This document shows, in pieces, positions 28,353 to 37,694 of a DNA stretch of 64,000 nt; the stretch's first letter is position 1; every line of letters begins with the position of its first letter. The notes beneath the pieces are model-generated. The model ran no database searches and was not told the origin of the DNA. It worked only from the letters and a program-made list of their open reading frames with translations. The DNA is from Methylococcus sp. EFPC2. GTDB lineage: Bacteria > Pseudomonadota > Gammaproteobacteria > Methylococcales > Methylococcaceae. The DNA lies in contig NZ_CP070491.1 in the NCBI RefSeq assembly GCF_016925495.1, positions 2,480,001 through 2,544,000 of the forward strand. Direction: 5' to 3'. The position numbers and the translations under genes were made by a program.

Positions 28353-29537
28353 TTAAAACAGCCCCAAATAAAACTGCTCCAACGCTTCGACGACCCTAGA
28401 AGCTCCATAATGCTCGGACCTGCGAAAGCCAAGCTCACCCATGGCATTACGCAGCTCCGGATCTTCCTTGAGCCGTATGAGTTTATCCGCCAAATCTTCG
28501 ATATTACCTGGATCAACTATAAAACCGTTGCCACCGTCATCTACCAGCTCGCGCGCGCCTACAATGGCATTCGTTACAATTACTGGCTTGGCAAAAAGCA
28601 TGGCCTCCATCGCCACAATCCCTTGCGTTTCCACCAACGACGGCAAGACAAAAACATCCGCTGTCGCATAATACTGTGCTAAGTCATCATGTTGTACGAA
28701 GCCCAAGAATTTTACCTGCGCCGCAATGCCGAGTTCTTCGGAAATCTTGCGCAACTGCCCCTCTCTATCGCCTTCTCCGATAATCCAAAGCTCGCAATTT
28801 CCATGTATTTTCTGCAACAAAGAAAAGCCTTTCACGAGATATGGAATGTTCTTTTCTGGGCTCAACCGGCCGACATATAGCACTACAAACTTGTCCTTAT
28901 TCGGCGCCACGGTCGATTCATTGGGAAGACCGAGCATGACGGGGTTGCTAAGAAAGTGAACTGGTGTCGTGATCCCACTTTCCCTGATCTGCTTAATCAA
29001 GCCCAGCGAAGGCACTAAAATTAGATCGAATTTGTTACAGTAATCCACATGCAATTTGAAAATCAAGCCGCGAAAAGGCCTAGTCAGAAATTGCTGCGTA
29101 ATAATGTCAACCGGCATATGGTACGTATAGATGTGCTTGACCTGTAAGTTTTTGGCCGCCTTGTAAGCTTGTGTTAGAAGCAAGCTCAAATAATGATAAT
29201 GAACAATATCGACCGCATTTTCCTTCAGGATGCCATGCACTTGCGACACGCTGGGTAATGCCTGATACATTCCATATATGCATACGGAAAATACACGGTA
29301 AATCCTGATACCGTTCCAAACCTCGAAAGCCGGCTGCTCCCCTCGGCGTGTCGTGATTACACTTATCCTATGCCCCCGCCGAATCAACTCCTTAGCGATA
29401 GACTGCACGTGCACACCAACACCCGTCTTGCCCGGCAAAAAATCATCGGCGACCATGCAAATGCTCAGTGAGCTTTTATCCTGGCGCCCGAGCTGACTCG
29501 CATCTGTCATAGATTCGTCCAATAGATTTTTCGTCAT
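28353..29537 (-). CDS. Family 4 glycosyltransferase (GT-B fold)
   Basis: A 394-residue retaining glycosyltransferase. The N-terminal half has VADDFLPGKTGVGVHVQSIAKELIRRGH, a typical acceptor-side loop, and HYHYLSLLLTQAYKA. The C-terminal half carries VVLYVGRLSPEKN, GEGDREGQL and the GT4 E-x7-E motif in PSLVETQGIVAMEAM, with both Glu residues present. It resembles the diacylglycerol/lipid glycosyltransferase branch, so glycosylation of a lipid or lipid-linked product is plausible. AGAG lies 6 bases before the ATG. It is the last gene of the six-gene minus-strand operon that starts at 37485. Confidence 0.88.
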   Translation of the reverse strand: MTKNLLDESMTDASQLGRQDKSSLSICMVADDFLPGKTGVGVHVQSIAKELIRRGHRISVITTRRGEQPAFEVWNGIRIYRVFSVCIYGMYQALPSVSQVHGILKENAVDIVHYHYLSLLLTQAYKAAKNLQVKHIYTYHMPVDIITQQFLTRPFRGLIFKLHVDYCNKFDLILVPSLGLIKQIRESGITTPVHFLSNPVMLGLPNESTVAPNKDKFVVLYVGRLSPEKNIPYLVKGFSLLQKIHGNCELWIIGEGDREGQLRKISEELGIAAQVKFLGFVQHDDLAQYYATADVFVLPSLVETQGIVAMEAMLFAKPVIVTNAIVGARELVDDGGNGFIVDPGNIEDLADKLIRLKEDPELRNAMGELGFRRSEHYGASRVVEALEQFYLGLF

Positions 29538-29577
29538 TCTGCTCTTTTGGAGTTAACGCAGTTCGCGCCCACGATTT

Positions 29578-29823
29578 TTATCGATTGCGCCTGGCAAATC
29601 GACTGATGTCACCGTGTTGAGGCTGGGTGGACTTTATATCTTTATATACAACGAATACGCCTATAGCATAGGCGATCACGGCGCTAATCCATCCGGATAA
29701 AAAACCTAGACTCAATGATTGGGTCGTTTCTACGCAGGTGCCTGGGATCACGAATCCGTACCCGATAATGAGCGTCGGGATCAGATAGCAGAACAATAAT
29801 GGAAAAAAGTATTTAATTTTCAT
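29578..29823 (-). CDS. Small two-helix membrane protein
   Basis: An 81-residue protein of unknown family. It has two hydrophobic segments (YFFPLLFCYLIPTLIIGYGFV and FLSGWISAVIAYAIGVFVVY) joined by a short loop with one Cys, and a polar, basic C-terminal tail. I place the start at ATG 29823 because AAGG lies 6 bases upstream; the frame extends further but without a ribosome site. It sits 40 bases before the GT4 gene and 161 bases after the NRPS gene, on the same strand, so it is probably part of the operon. Confidence 0.6.
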   Translation of the reverse strand: MKIKYFFPLLFCYLIPTLIIGYGFVIPGTCVETTQSLSLGFLSGWISAVIAYAIGVFVVYKDIKSTQPQHGDISRFARRNR

Positions 29824-29984
29824 GGTATGCCTTGTTCGCGAATTACTGAGTAATTGAGCTGACCTATGTTGGCGCGAGACTAACACGTGTATTTCGCTTT
29901 ATCCTTCCCGGCTAGAGCATAGCACCGTTCGGTCCACTGCTTGAAGGCGAGTAATCCTATTAACGTGCGCTAGGATGACATCCT

Positions 29985-32900
29985 TCACGTAGCGAATGAG
30001 AGTGCCGATAAGGGGATGGATGAAGACTCCGGCAGCGCTGACAGCACAGCGACAAAATCTCGGAGTAGATGATCCACTTCGACCGTCTCGTAGAGATCGG
30101 GAGAATGTTTTACATGAATACTTAGAGACTGTCCTTCCTGGACAGCAATGAATTGCAGTAACCAACTGCCTCCAGGGTCCGGGATGTATACCTCCTCGAA
30201 ACTAAGTCCAGGAACCATCTCTTGTGCCGGACGAAGCGCATAAAAGTCGAAGAGAACCTGAGGAGCCAGTAACGGATTGCGCGGAAACTGCGCGTCATTA
30301 ATCTCGGCCATCATCTGCGAGCGTAGCGAAGGCCAGGGGATGGCCTGGGATTCCACCCCAAAAGCGACGGCCCTCTTTACTTGTTGAATCACGTCGCTCA
30401 GCGTTTTTCCACTACATTCAGCCACTACTGGGAAAATATTGGCGATCAACCCTATCATTTCCCGAGCATGGGCATTGTTCCGATTCGCCACGTTCGTCAT
30501 GACCGAGACGGTTGACGCACCTGCCCTACGGCTCAAAGCGGCGACGAATATCGACATCATCAATACGAACACGGTCACCCCGTGATCCGCCGCAAACTTG
30601 CGCACGCGTGCAAATTCGTCCCCCGCAAGAACCTCCCGCTGTTGATGCCAGCGCTCGCGAAACCCGCGGGGAGGCCAGACACTGTGATGAAAAGGCAGGG
30701 TAACCGAGGTAACCGGCCCGACCCGACGATAAACCGTGCGCCAATGTTCCAAAGCCTTGACGCTTAATTTGGGTGCCTCCATAAGGCTTTGTGCGACCCA
30801 ATCAAAATATTGCATAGCCAGCGCGGGCGGAGCCGCCTCCGCCAACACTCGCGAACGATAAAATGCCGTCAGATCATTGATGAGAACCTGAACGGAATAC
30901 CCGTCGAAGACCATATGATCCACGGCAATGAACAGGACATGATCGTGCTCGCCCAGACCAACCAGACGTGCGCGAAATGATGCTCCCGGCATACGGGAGT
31001 AACACGGCCAGAAATCGCGATCCGCCGCCGCCAAGGCATCACTCAGCCGTACATACGTCTGTACCTCAAGACACACCGGCATCTCGGCCATAATTTTCAC
31101 CGCAGGCGCCGATCTCAACCAGTCGCGCCGGAGAAACTGACGGGCACCAATACGTATCATCCAACGGCTGATGCTCGGTTGATCGAAAAGTCGACGGACA
31201 ACCCAAGATATCGGCCAAAAACCTGGGCGTGGCGTTCTGGGCAATATCGCCCGCAACACCTCGTGCCGCTGCACAATATCGTTGAGCACCGCCGTAAGTG
31301 CGGCCACATCCAGAGGACCACGGAGCCTCAGACAAACGGGAGCGACGAAGGGATTCACACCGAGGCCCAGTAGCGCCTGCAATGCCTCGTATTGCATGAA
31401 ATCCGTCTGCAATAGGGACAAACGCCGTATCGGTGCAGAAGCTGCCGGGGCCGTGCGAGGCAACTCCGGGCTTGGACTCGACAGGAATTCGGCGATGACG
31501 GAAGCAAGTCCGGCCAGCGTTTTGTGCGTTAGCACCGCTTCGAGCTCGAGATTTGCGCGCAAACGCCGATCGACCAAGGTCAGCATTTGTACGGCCAAGA
31601 GCGAATGCCCCCCCAAATCGTCGAAGAAATCGTCTTCGCGATAGATTTGCGGCACGTGAAGCAACTCTGCCCAAATGGCCGCGAGCTTTTGCTCGATTTC
31701 GCCTTTAGGTGGTGTTCCCCGCGAACGAAGTTCCCCCCAGTTGGGCGGCGGCAGCTTATGACGATCGACCTTGCCGTTGGGCGTAATCGGCAAACGGTCC
31801 ATCGGAGTAAGCACTGCCGGCACCATGTGCGCCGGCAATTCATGGCGGATGGCCTGCATCAGTGATTGGACATTAAACGCGCGCTCCGCAAATGACACGA
31901 CATACCCCACCAATTGCAATTCACCGATCGTGTCGCGATGTCCAACAATCACAGCGTCCTTAATGTCGGGCTGCTTACGTAGAACGGCCTCTATTTCTCC
32001 GGGCTCTATGCGGTAACCACGGATTTTCAACTGGTCGTCGATGCGCCCTAAACACCGAAGCATGCCGTCATCGCGCCATACCGCTCGATCACCCGTCCGG
32101 TAAAGGCGTGTACTTGGTCGTTCACCGTTGAGTGTGACAAATGCCTTCTCGGTAGCTTCGACCCGTTGGTGATAGCCACGCGCAAGTTGAACCCCGCCAA
32201 GATAGAGTTCGCCCGCTACATTCACGGGACACTCGCGGCCGGCCTCGTCGAAAACGTGCGCTTCGACGGTGCGTAGCGGGACGCCGATCGGAGCCTCAGA
32301 CAAACCGCCGTGACCGCGTAACCACTCGCTGGCGTCCCAGGCGGTAGCACCAATTGTCACTTCAGTGGGTCCGTAGACGTTGACAAGCTTCACTCGATCA
32401 CCAAACTTCTCCCGCCAGCGAATAAGACGTTCGGGATCCGCCCGTTCCCCGCCAAAGTAAATCAAGCGAAGCTCGGCAGGCAGTGATAGCTCGAACGATT
32501 CATCCAGCGCGTCTACCAGGCCGTGCCAAAAAGCGGTCGGCAGACTCGCCATGGTCACGCGACTCTGCCTCAATCCATCGAGAAAGCGGGAGAAGGAGTC
32601 GGCCATGCGTGGAGAGCGGAGGACTAACGTTGCTCCCGATACCAAGGTAAGCGCAACATCCATCACGCTAGGATCGAAGTTGGGTGAGACAAACTGCAAA
32701 AGCCGATCCCTCCCCTGCATACCTAGGATCTCGTTAATCGCCGGTACGAAACTCACGAGCGAACGATGCTCCACCAAAACGCCCTTGGGCGTACCCGTCG
32801 AGCCGGACGTGTATATGAGATAGGCAACGTCGTTCCCATGCGGCAGCTCATCCACCGAGGATTCGGAAGGCGACAAAAGTTCGTCAACGGCGATACTGAT

Positions 32901-33263
32901 TTTTACTGACTCAGGGACTTGACCGACCAGAGCCTTGCAGGTCAATACCACGTCAAGAGCGGCATCGTGTGCGAGAAAGTTCAGCCGCTCAGCCGGATAG
33001 GAAGGGTCCATAGGAACATAGACCCCACCGGCCCACCAAACACCAAGCATGGATACTATCCACGCCACACTACGTTCGCACAGGACGCCAACACCCTTAC
33101 CCGTCCCGATACCCGCGTCGCGGAGGTGGGCAGCTAAGACCTCTACACGTGCCAGAAGCTCCCCGTACGTTACGGTGCCGTCGTCGCCGATGACCGCAAC
33201 GGCAGTTGGCGCCTCGGCGGCGGCGGCGCGGATGGCATGCAAAACGGTATCCCACTGATTCAT
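29985..33263 (-). CDS. Single-module NRPS with domain order adenylation-carrier-condensation
   Basis: A 1092-residue enzyme. The adenylation domain covers about 1-510: A3 YTSGSTGTPKGV (151-162), A4 FDPSVMD (196-202) with the Asp that binds an amino acid amino group, A5 NVYGPTE (295-301), A7 YRTGD (388-392), A8 GYRIEPGEIE (416-425) and A10 PNGKVDR with Lys498. The carrier domain covers about 525-595, with the phosphopantetheine Ser554 in GGHSL. The condensation-like domain covers about 610-1060, with DHMVFDG (782-788) in place of HHxxxDG; the catalytic second His is kept. There is no thioesterase. I start at ATG 33263 with AAAGAG 6 bases upstream. It probably activates one amino acid and joins it to a partner substrate; product unknown. 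Confidence 0.9.
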   Translation of the reverse strand: MNQWDTVLHAIRAAAAEAPTAVAVIGDDGTVTYGELLARVEVLAAHLRDAGIGTGKGVGVLCERSVAWIVSMLGVWWAGGVYVPMDPSYPAERLNFLAHDAALDVVLTCKALVGQVPESVKISIAVDELLSPSESSVDELPHGNDVAYLIYTSGSTGTPKGVLVEHRSLVSFVPAINEILGMQGRDRLLQFVSPNFDPSVMDVALTLVSGATLVLRSPRMADSFSRFLDGLRQSRVTMASLPTAFWHGLVDALDESFELSLPAELRLIYFGGERADPERLIRWREKFGDRVKLVNVYGPTEVTIGATAWDASEWLRGHGGLSEAPIGVPLRTVEAHVFDEAGRECPVNVAGELYLGGVQLARGYHQRVEATEKAFVTLNGERPSTRLYRTGDRAVWRDDGMLRCLGRIDDQLKIRGYRIEPGEIEAVLRKQPDIKDAVIVGHRDTIGELQLVGYVVSFAERAFNVQSLMQAIRHELPAHMVPAVLTPMDRLPITPNGKVDRHKLPPPNWGELRSRGTPPKGEIEQKLAAIWAELLHVPQIYREDDFFDDLGGHSLLAVQMLTLVDRRLRANLELEAVLTHKTLAGLASVIAEFLSSPSPELPRTAPAASAPIRRLSLLQTDFMQYEALQALLGLGVNPFVAPVCLRLRGPLDVAALTAVLNDIVQRHEVLRAILPRTPRPGFWPISWVVRRLFDQPSISRWMIRIGARQFLRRDWLRSAPAVKIMAEMPVCLEVQTYVRLSDALAAADRDFWPCYSRMPGASFRARLVGLGEHDHVLFIAVDHMVFDGYSVQVLINDLTAFYRSRVLAEAAPPALAMQYFDWVAQSLMEAPKLSVKALEHWRTVYRRVGPVTSVTLPFHHSVWPPRGFRERWHQQREVLAGDEFARVRKFAADHGVTVFVLMMSIFVAALSRRAGASTVSVMTNVANRNNAHAREMIGLIANIFPVVAECSGKTLSDVIQQVKRAVAFGVESQAIPWPSLRSQMMAEINDAQFPRNPLLAPQVLFDFYALRPAQEMVPGLSFEEVYIPDPGGSWLLQFIAVQEGQSLSIHVKHSPDLYETVEVDHLLRDFVAVLSALPESSSIPLSALSFAT

Positions 33264-33358
33264 GTCGATCTCTTTCACAGGAAAGATCCCTATCGTCAGG
33301 AACGCGTCCCCTGTTAGGAAAAGGAAACGGAACGCCGATCGCGGTTCCGAGTCAACTC

Positions 33359-34507
33359 CTAACCCGTGTGAGCACCTGAGGCAGGACGGCGGTTAGACAG
33401 ATAAAACGAAAGCATCTTATCGAGGTAACTATTTATAGCCGGAATCTCTATCCCTGCGCCGCTTAGCAATGCCTTGCTGTTTTCGTTCTCGAATTGCTGA
33501 CTTTCTGCCAGATAATCCAAGAATATGGGCAGTGCGTTTAGCGCGCGCTTCATCTTGTCCGAAGCCAGCATGCGCAATATTGGGAGCGATGCCCGAAATA
33601 CGCCGGTTGGCAAGCCAAGAGAAAGGAACGGAAGTGTCTCGCCATATTCCTGAAAAGCAGCCCTGACCTGAGTTCTTAAATCCGTGAGCCTGATCGAGCC
33701 TGTTGGCCCTGAACACAAATGCAAAATTCGACCTGAAGTTTCCTCGCATTTGCTCGCCCAGGCGATCGCTCTGGCAACGATGTCTGCCGGGATCACATCC
33801 AGGCATGACTCGCCTAGGTGCGGAAAAACGCCGAACGTGCGCTTGCCCGACAGGAACTCGCAAAGGTGATAAAAAACTTGGAAATGAATGATTTCACCTG
33901 TTACCGAATTACCCACAACCATGCTCGGACGGTGAACTGTGACCCGTAATCCTCGATCCGCCTGATCCTGAATATAAAGCTCGGCTTCCGCCTTCGCCTG
34001 CTCATACGAATTATGAAAACGGCGCGGTTTGGTAATCCACGTTTCCGGAACAAGCCCTCCCATCCGCCCGCTCACGCCTATGGTGCTAACAAATTCAACC
34101 TTGTTAAATTGGCCGTTCACCATGGACGCCCTAGCCAGATCGACCACATTCCGCGCAGAATCGATCGCCGACGCCCGGGCCTCCTCAAGCGGCAGATTCA
34201 TCTGCACTTTGCCGGCACAATGCACGATGTGCGTACACGCGCGCGCAAGTTCAGCATAATTATCCGGAGAAATGCCGAAACGTGGCAGACAAACGTCACC
34301 AGCGATCGGATGAACTCTGGCGCGGAGATCATGTTTATCGTGCCCCCAATTCCAGTATGCGAACAAATCGTCCAGCCGCTGGTGCAGCCGCGCCGAGGAC
34401 TCCGCACGAATCAACAGTGATACGGAATGGCCGGGATTCTCCAGCAGCACCGGAACCAAAGCACTGCCGACGACGCCTGTTGCACCTGTGATGAAGTACG
34501 TACTCAT
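33359..34507 (-). CDS. Thioester-reductase-like SDR (NAD-binding 4 / Lys2-type reductase domain)
   Basis: A 382-residue extended short-chain dehydrogenase. The Rossmann motif TGATGVVG lies at residues 7-14, a Thr/Ser catalytic position in FVSTIGVSG near 139-147, and YxxxK at Tyr168/Lys172 in NSYEQAKAEAE. The fold matches the Male-sterility/thioester reductase group that releases carrier-bound acyl or peptidyl chains as aldehydes or alcohols. It is a free-standing protein rather than fused to an NRPS. The ATG at 34507 overlaps the stop of the acyl-ligase gene (ATGA), so translation is coupled. NADPH preference cannot be settled from the sequence. Confidence 0.82.
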   Translation of the reverse strand: MSTYFITGATGVVGSALVPVLLENPGHSVSLLIRAESSARLHQRLDDLFAYWNWGHDKHDLRARVHPIAGDVCLPRFGISPDNYAELARACTHIVHCAGKVQMNLPLEEARASAIDSARNVVDLARASMVNGQFNKVEFVSTIGVSGRMGGLVPETWITKPRRFHNSYEQAKAEAELYIQDQADRGLRVTVHRPSMVVGNSVTGEIIHFQVFYHLCEFLSGKRTFGVFPHLGESCLDVIPADIVARAIAWASKCEETSGRILHLCSGPTGSIRLTDLRTQVRAAFQEYGETLPFLSLGLPTGVFRASLPILRMLASDKMKRALNALPIFLDYLAESQQFENENSKALLSGAGIEIPAINSYLDKMLSFYLSNRRPASGAHTG

Positions 34508-36354
34508 AACGAACAAAGTGCGATAGCGGAAGACTCAATCATGACTGTTTCCATGGATTCAGGGTGCTCCAAACGCGCATAAAGCCCGTCGATATAGGAC
34601 TTGTAGTTGCCTTCGATCGTTTTCCTGCGCATCTTAAGATTTGCGGTCAGTTCGCCTCCAGTGATCGTCAACGGGTTTCCACTGAGAATGATACCGGCAG
34701 GCCGCTGATGTTTGGCCAGCGGCTCCACGGCACATGCAACATCGCGAACGACCATCCTTACAATCTCGCCGGAGAACATATCGGCATCGCCGGGCACTTG
34801 AATTCCGAATGACTTTGCCCGGCTTTCGAGGACAGCGCGCGATAAACACAGGAGTGCCACAAGGAATTTTCGACCGGCGCCAAATACTGTTGCGGTTTCC
34901 ACATAAGGTATGCTCAACAACAAAGCCTCGATTTGGGCCGGTGCTACGCGACGTCCCGTAGATGTTTTAAATATGTCCGATTTCCTGCCTGTAAGCCGAA
35001 CGTATCCCTCGCTATCGATCTCCGCATAGTCACCGCTTGCGAGGTACCCGTTGGAGAACATGGCGCGCGATGGGTCATCGAGATATCCAGCGAATACGCC
35101 AGGACCTCTAACCAATAACTCACCATCTTCGGATAGTATGACTTCATTACCATCCATTACTTTGCCTACGGTGCCGAACTTAAATGCGTCGAGCCTATTG
35201 GCCGAGATTGGAATGACATTCTCACTTAGGCCATAGGCCTCTAAAATCAACAGCCCCATTCCATGAAAACGTTCGAGTAGCCATGGCGGCATGGGTGCAG
35301 AACCACTAATCAGGTAACGCAGGTTATTACCCAGAATACCTCGAAACCGGCTCAGCACAAGTTTATCGACAAGTGGGTGGACAAGCCTGGCAAAAATGGA
35401 AAGCCCTCTCCCTTCTCGACTGGTGCGCGCGCAATGCTCGCCGAAAGACAGGCTCCATTCAACTACAGCACGCCGCCAGCGCGGATTCCGCGCCACATTT
35501 TCCAACATAGCCGTGTACAATTTTTCGAAAAATCGCGGGACGCCTATAAAAAGGCAGGGATTTATTTCTCCGAGGTAATTCATCACCTGATGGGGGTCTT
35601 CGACGAAAAAACTGGATGCCCCCCGCACGATCGCAGAAAAGTTGATCATTCTCTGAAACAAATTGGACAAAGGCAGCCAACATACCAAGTGGCTACCTTC
35701 ACCGATATCATGGAAGGCTGCGGTAATAGATCGGCAAGCCAAACAAATTTGGCGATGCGTATACAGAATCCCTTTGGGCGCCCCAGTGGTTCCGGATGTA
35801 AATACGATGACCGCTGGATCGTCGGATTCTGCCAAATTCCATTGATCCAGTTGACCCGCCGACACCGTACTCAACAAGTCTTGAATAAAGTGCAGTTTGT
35901 CAGCCTTAGTATGCGTTTCGCCAGCACTCTCCATGCTGAGCAAAAGCCGAGGTTCATATTGTAGACATCCCTCCCACTTGGCACACATGCCAGGATCCTT
36001 AACGATCAGCGCGCAGATGTGGTTGTTAGCCAGGATGTCCGCGACCGCTTCTGCGGATTCGTGGGGATCGACTCCAACCACGACCGCACCACATGCCAGA
36101 ACGGCCAGCTGCGCGACATCCCAGGCTGGACAAGGCGGGGCCATGATCGCAACTCTGTCGCCCCGTTCAATGCCGAGACGTCTCAGCGCCAAAGCTAGAC
36201 GTGCCGCCTTACTGCGATACTCGGCCCATGTCGTAGCACGCCACACCCCCTGGTGATCCGTACCCCAATGCGCGACCCCATTGGGTGTTTCCGAAGCCCT
36301 GTCTTCCAAAAGACCAGGAAGGGTGCCTGAAAAATTCGGGGTGATGAAACTCAT
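34504..36354 (-). CDS. AMP-dependent acyl-CoA/acyl-ACP ligase (long-chain FACL-like)
   Basis: A 616-residue ANL-superfamily ligase. The P-loop FTSGTTGAPKGI lies at about 185-196, followed by LISGSAPMPPW, EAYGLSE, the hinge GRKSDIFKTSTGRRVAP and the C-terminal LTANLKMRRKTI with the likely catalytic Lys. The architecture is that of long-chain fatty acyl-CoA synthetases (no carrier domain). It could load an acyl chain on CoA or a carrier for use by the NRPS condensation domain or the acyltransferases. It overlaps the reductase gene by four bases and lies 54 bases after the amidotransferase gene. Confidence 0.87.
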   Translation of the reverse strand: MSFITPNFSGTLPGLLEDRASETPNGVAHWGTDHQGVWRATTWAEYRSKAARLALALRRLGIERGDRVAIMAPPCPAWDVAQLAVLACGAVVVGVDPHESAEAVADILANNHICALIVKDPGMCAKWEGCLQYEPRLLLSMESAGETHTKADKLHFIQDLLSTVSAGQLDQWNLAESDDPAVIVFTSGTTGAPKGILYTHRQICLACRSITAAFHDIGEGSHLVCWLPLSNLFQRMINFSAIVRGASSFFVEDPHQVMNYLGEINPCLFIGVPRFFEKLYTAMLENVARNPRWRRAVVEWSLSFGEHCARTSREGRGLSIFARLVHPLVDKLVLSRFRGILGNNLRYLISGSAPMPPWLLERFHGMGLLILEAYGLSENVIPISANRLDAFKFGTVGKVMDGNEVILSEDGELLVRGPGVFAGYLDDPSRAMFSNGYLASGDYAEIDSEGYVRLTGRKSDIFKTSTGRRVAPAQIEALLLSIPYVETATVFGAGRKFLVALLCLSRAVLESRAKSFGIQVPGDADMFSGEIVRMVVRDVACAVEPLAKHQRPAGIILSGNPLTITGGELTANLKMRRKTIEGNYKSYIDGLYARLEHPESMETVMIESSAIALCSL

Positions 36355-36408
36355 ATGAGTTTACTCTGACAAAAACGTAGGAAACACATACAGGATGGGT
36401 ATTCAAGC

Positions 36409-37485
36409 TTATAAGATAACAGGATCATACGCGCCCCGCGGGAGGGTAATGTGTAACTGATCCGCTGACAAACCCAGCCACTTTAAGCTATGACTCACAT
36501 TTCTCCCTAGAAGGACTTTGTTGCGAATCATAAAGTCGACAAACGGAGCCATTATTTTCCAGTACGTGAGACTTGCCTTACCCTCCCGGATCAACGCAGA
36601 AAACTCCGGAGCATAGGGATTGTAGCCAAAGTTTTTGAGATCCGAATACATTAGCAACCAATTGATCGGATAATTACTGAATATGGGACTAGCGTGCGCA
36701 CTGGTAGCGACGAGACCTAACTCGACCACCTGCTTCATGATTTGATCTTGGTCGTAGCTCCAGGCGTGAAAAGGAGCGAGATAGCGCGGAAAATCCGTGC
36801 CGCGCGGGTACTTGAGTGGATTGAAAAAATATTCCAACTGGGCGTCATTGAAGCTGCCACATTTTTTGAGTTCGGGCGGCGTCCAATCGGTTTGAGTGAT
36901 AAGCTTTCGTGAAAACTCGTACAACATGCGATCGGGCTCCGGCTGTCCCGGAGAATATCCCGCCAACACCAAAGGGATATTTTTCTGTAAGGCAATTTTT
37001 ATCGCCTCACCCTCGAACAATGGAGCATACACGTACGAAACGGTATAGACGGCACCTCGCTCCTCCTGATTTTGTAGCAGGTGTCGAAAAAGCGCCTTCA
37101 AAAAGGAAGGCGACGGCGAATAGGACACATGATCTATGTCCAGCTTCTCGAGCGTTCGCTTTATGTTTTTATAAGCAATGCCGGGCAAGTTTATATTGAC
37201 GGTGAAAGCCAACACTTTCAGCCCATACTCAACCTTCAGCTTGTAAAGCAACAAGCAACTATCCTTCCCTCCACTGAAGGGCACCAGACAATGATAATCG
37301 CGATCAAGCGAACGGCAGTTCCTTAGGGTTTCTTCGAGATCCGCTTCGAATGCTCGGCGTTGGCGCGCTTGATTTTCGACATCGGCATGCTGGGTGCCTG
37401 ACGCGCAATAATTGCATATCCCCGCGGCATCAAGCACTACCTCGGGGACCTGATCCGGTATTAAGCACTTTTTGCAATGACGCAT
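36409..37485 (-). CDS. PP-loop ATPase, N-acetyl sugar amidotransferase-like
   Basis: A 358-residue protein of the WbpG/PseA-like N-acetyl sugar amidotransferase group. Two CxxC pairs near the N-terminus (Cys4/Cys7 and Cys24/Cys27) probably bind zinc, and the PP-loop SGGKDS lies at 71-76. Family members adenylate an oxygen on a sugar and replace it with nitrogen, using ammonia from a HisH/HisF-like partner. No such partner is present here, so the substrate could differ. AGGA lies 6 bases before ATG 37485; an ATG four codons earlier lacks a site. It is the first gene of the operon running to 28353. Confidence 0.85.
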   Translation of the reverse strand: MRHCKKCLIPDQVPEVVLDAAGICNYCASGTQHADVENQARQRRAFEADLEETLRNCRSLDRDYHCLVPFSGGKDSCLLLYKLKVEYGLKVLAFTVNINLPGIAYKNIKRTLEKLDIDHVSYSPSPSFLKALFRHLLQNQEERGAVYTVSYVYAPLFEGEAIKIALQKNIPLVLAGYSPGQPEPDRMLYEFSRKLITQTDWTPPELKKCGSFNDAQLEYFFNPLKYPRGTDFPRYLAPFHAWSYDQDQIMKQVVELGLVATSAHASPIFSNYPINWLLMYSDLKNFGYNPYAPEFSALIREGKASLTYWKIMAPFVDFMIRNKVLLGRNVSHSLKWLGLSADQLHITLPRGAYDPVIL

Positions 37486-37694
37486 ATTTTTCCTCATAAC
37501 TTAGCCGCAACTGCCGAGATCTCGACGGATTATCGGCGCCGCGCCCAACAGAACCATGCCGTTATATTAAGGTTCTTGGCACCATTTCCCCTCATGGAAA
37601 AAGGCATAGCGTAACGACATTACCCAGCGGAAAGATGGAGTGAATCCATGTTCGGCTTCGTTCATCTTAGGAGCCAGATAACGCAACCACAATC

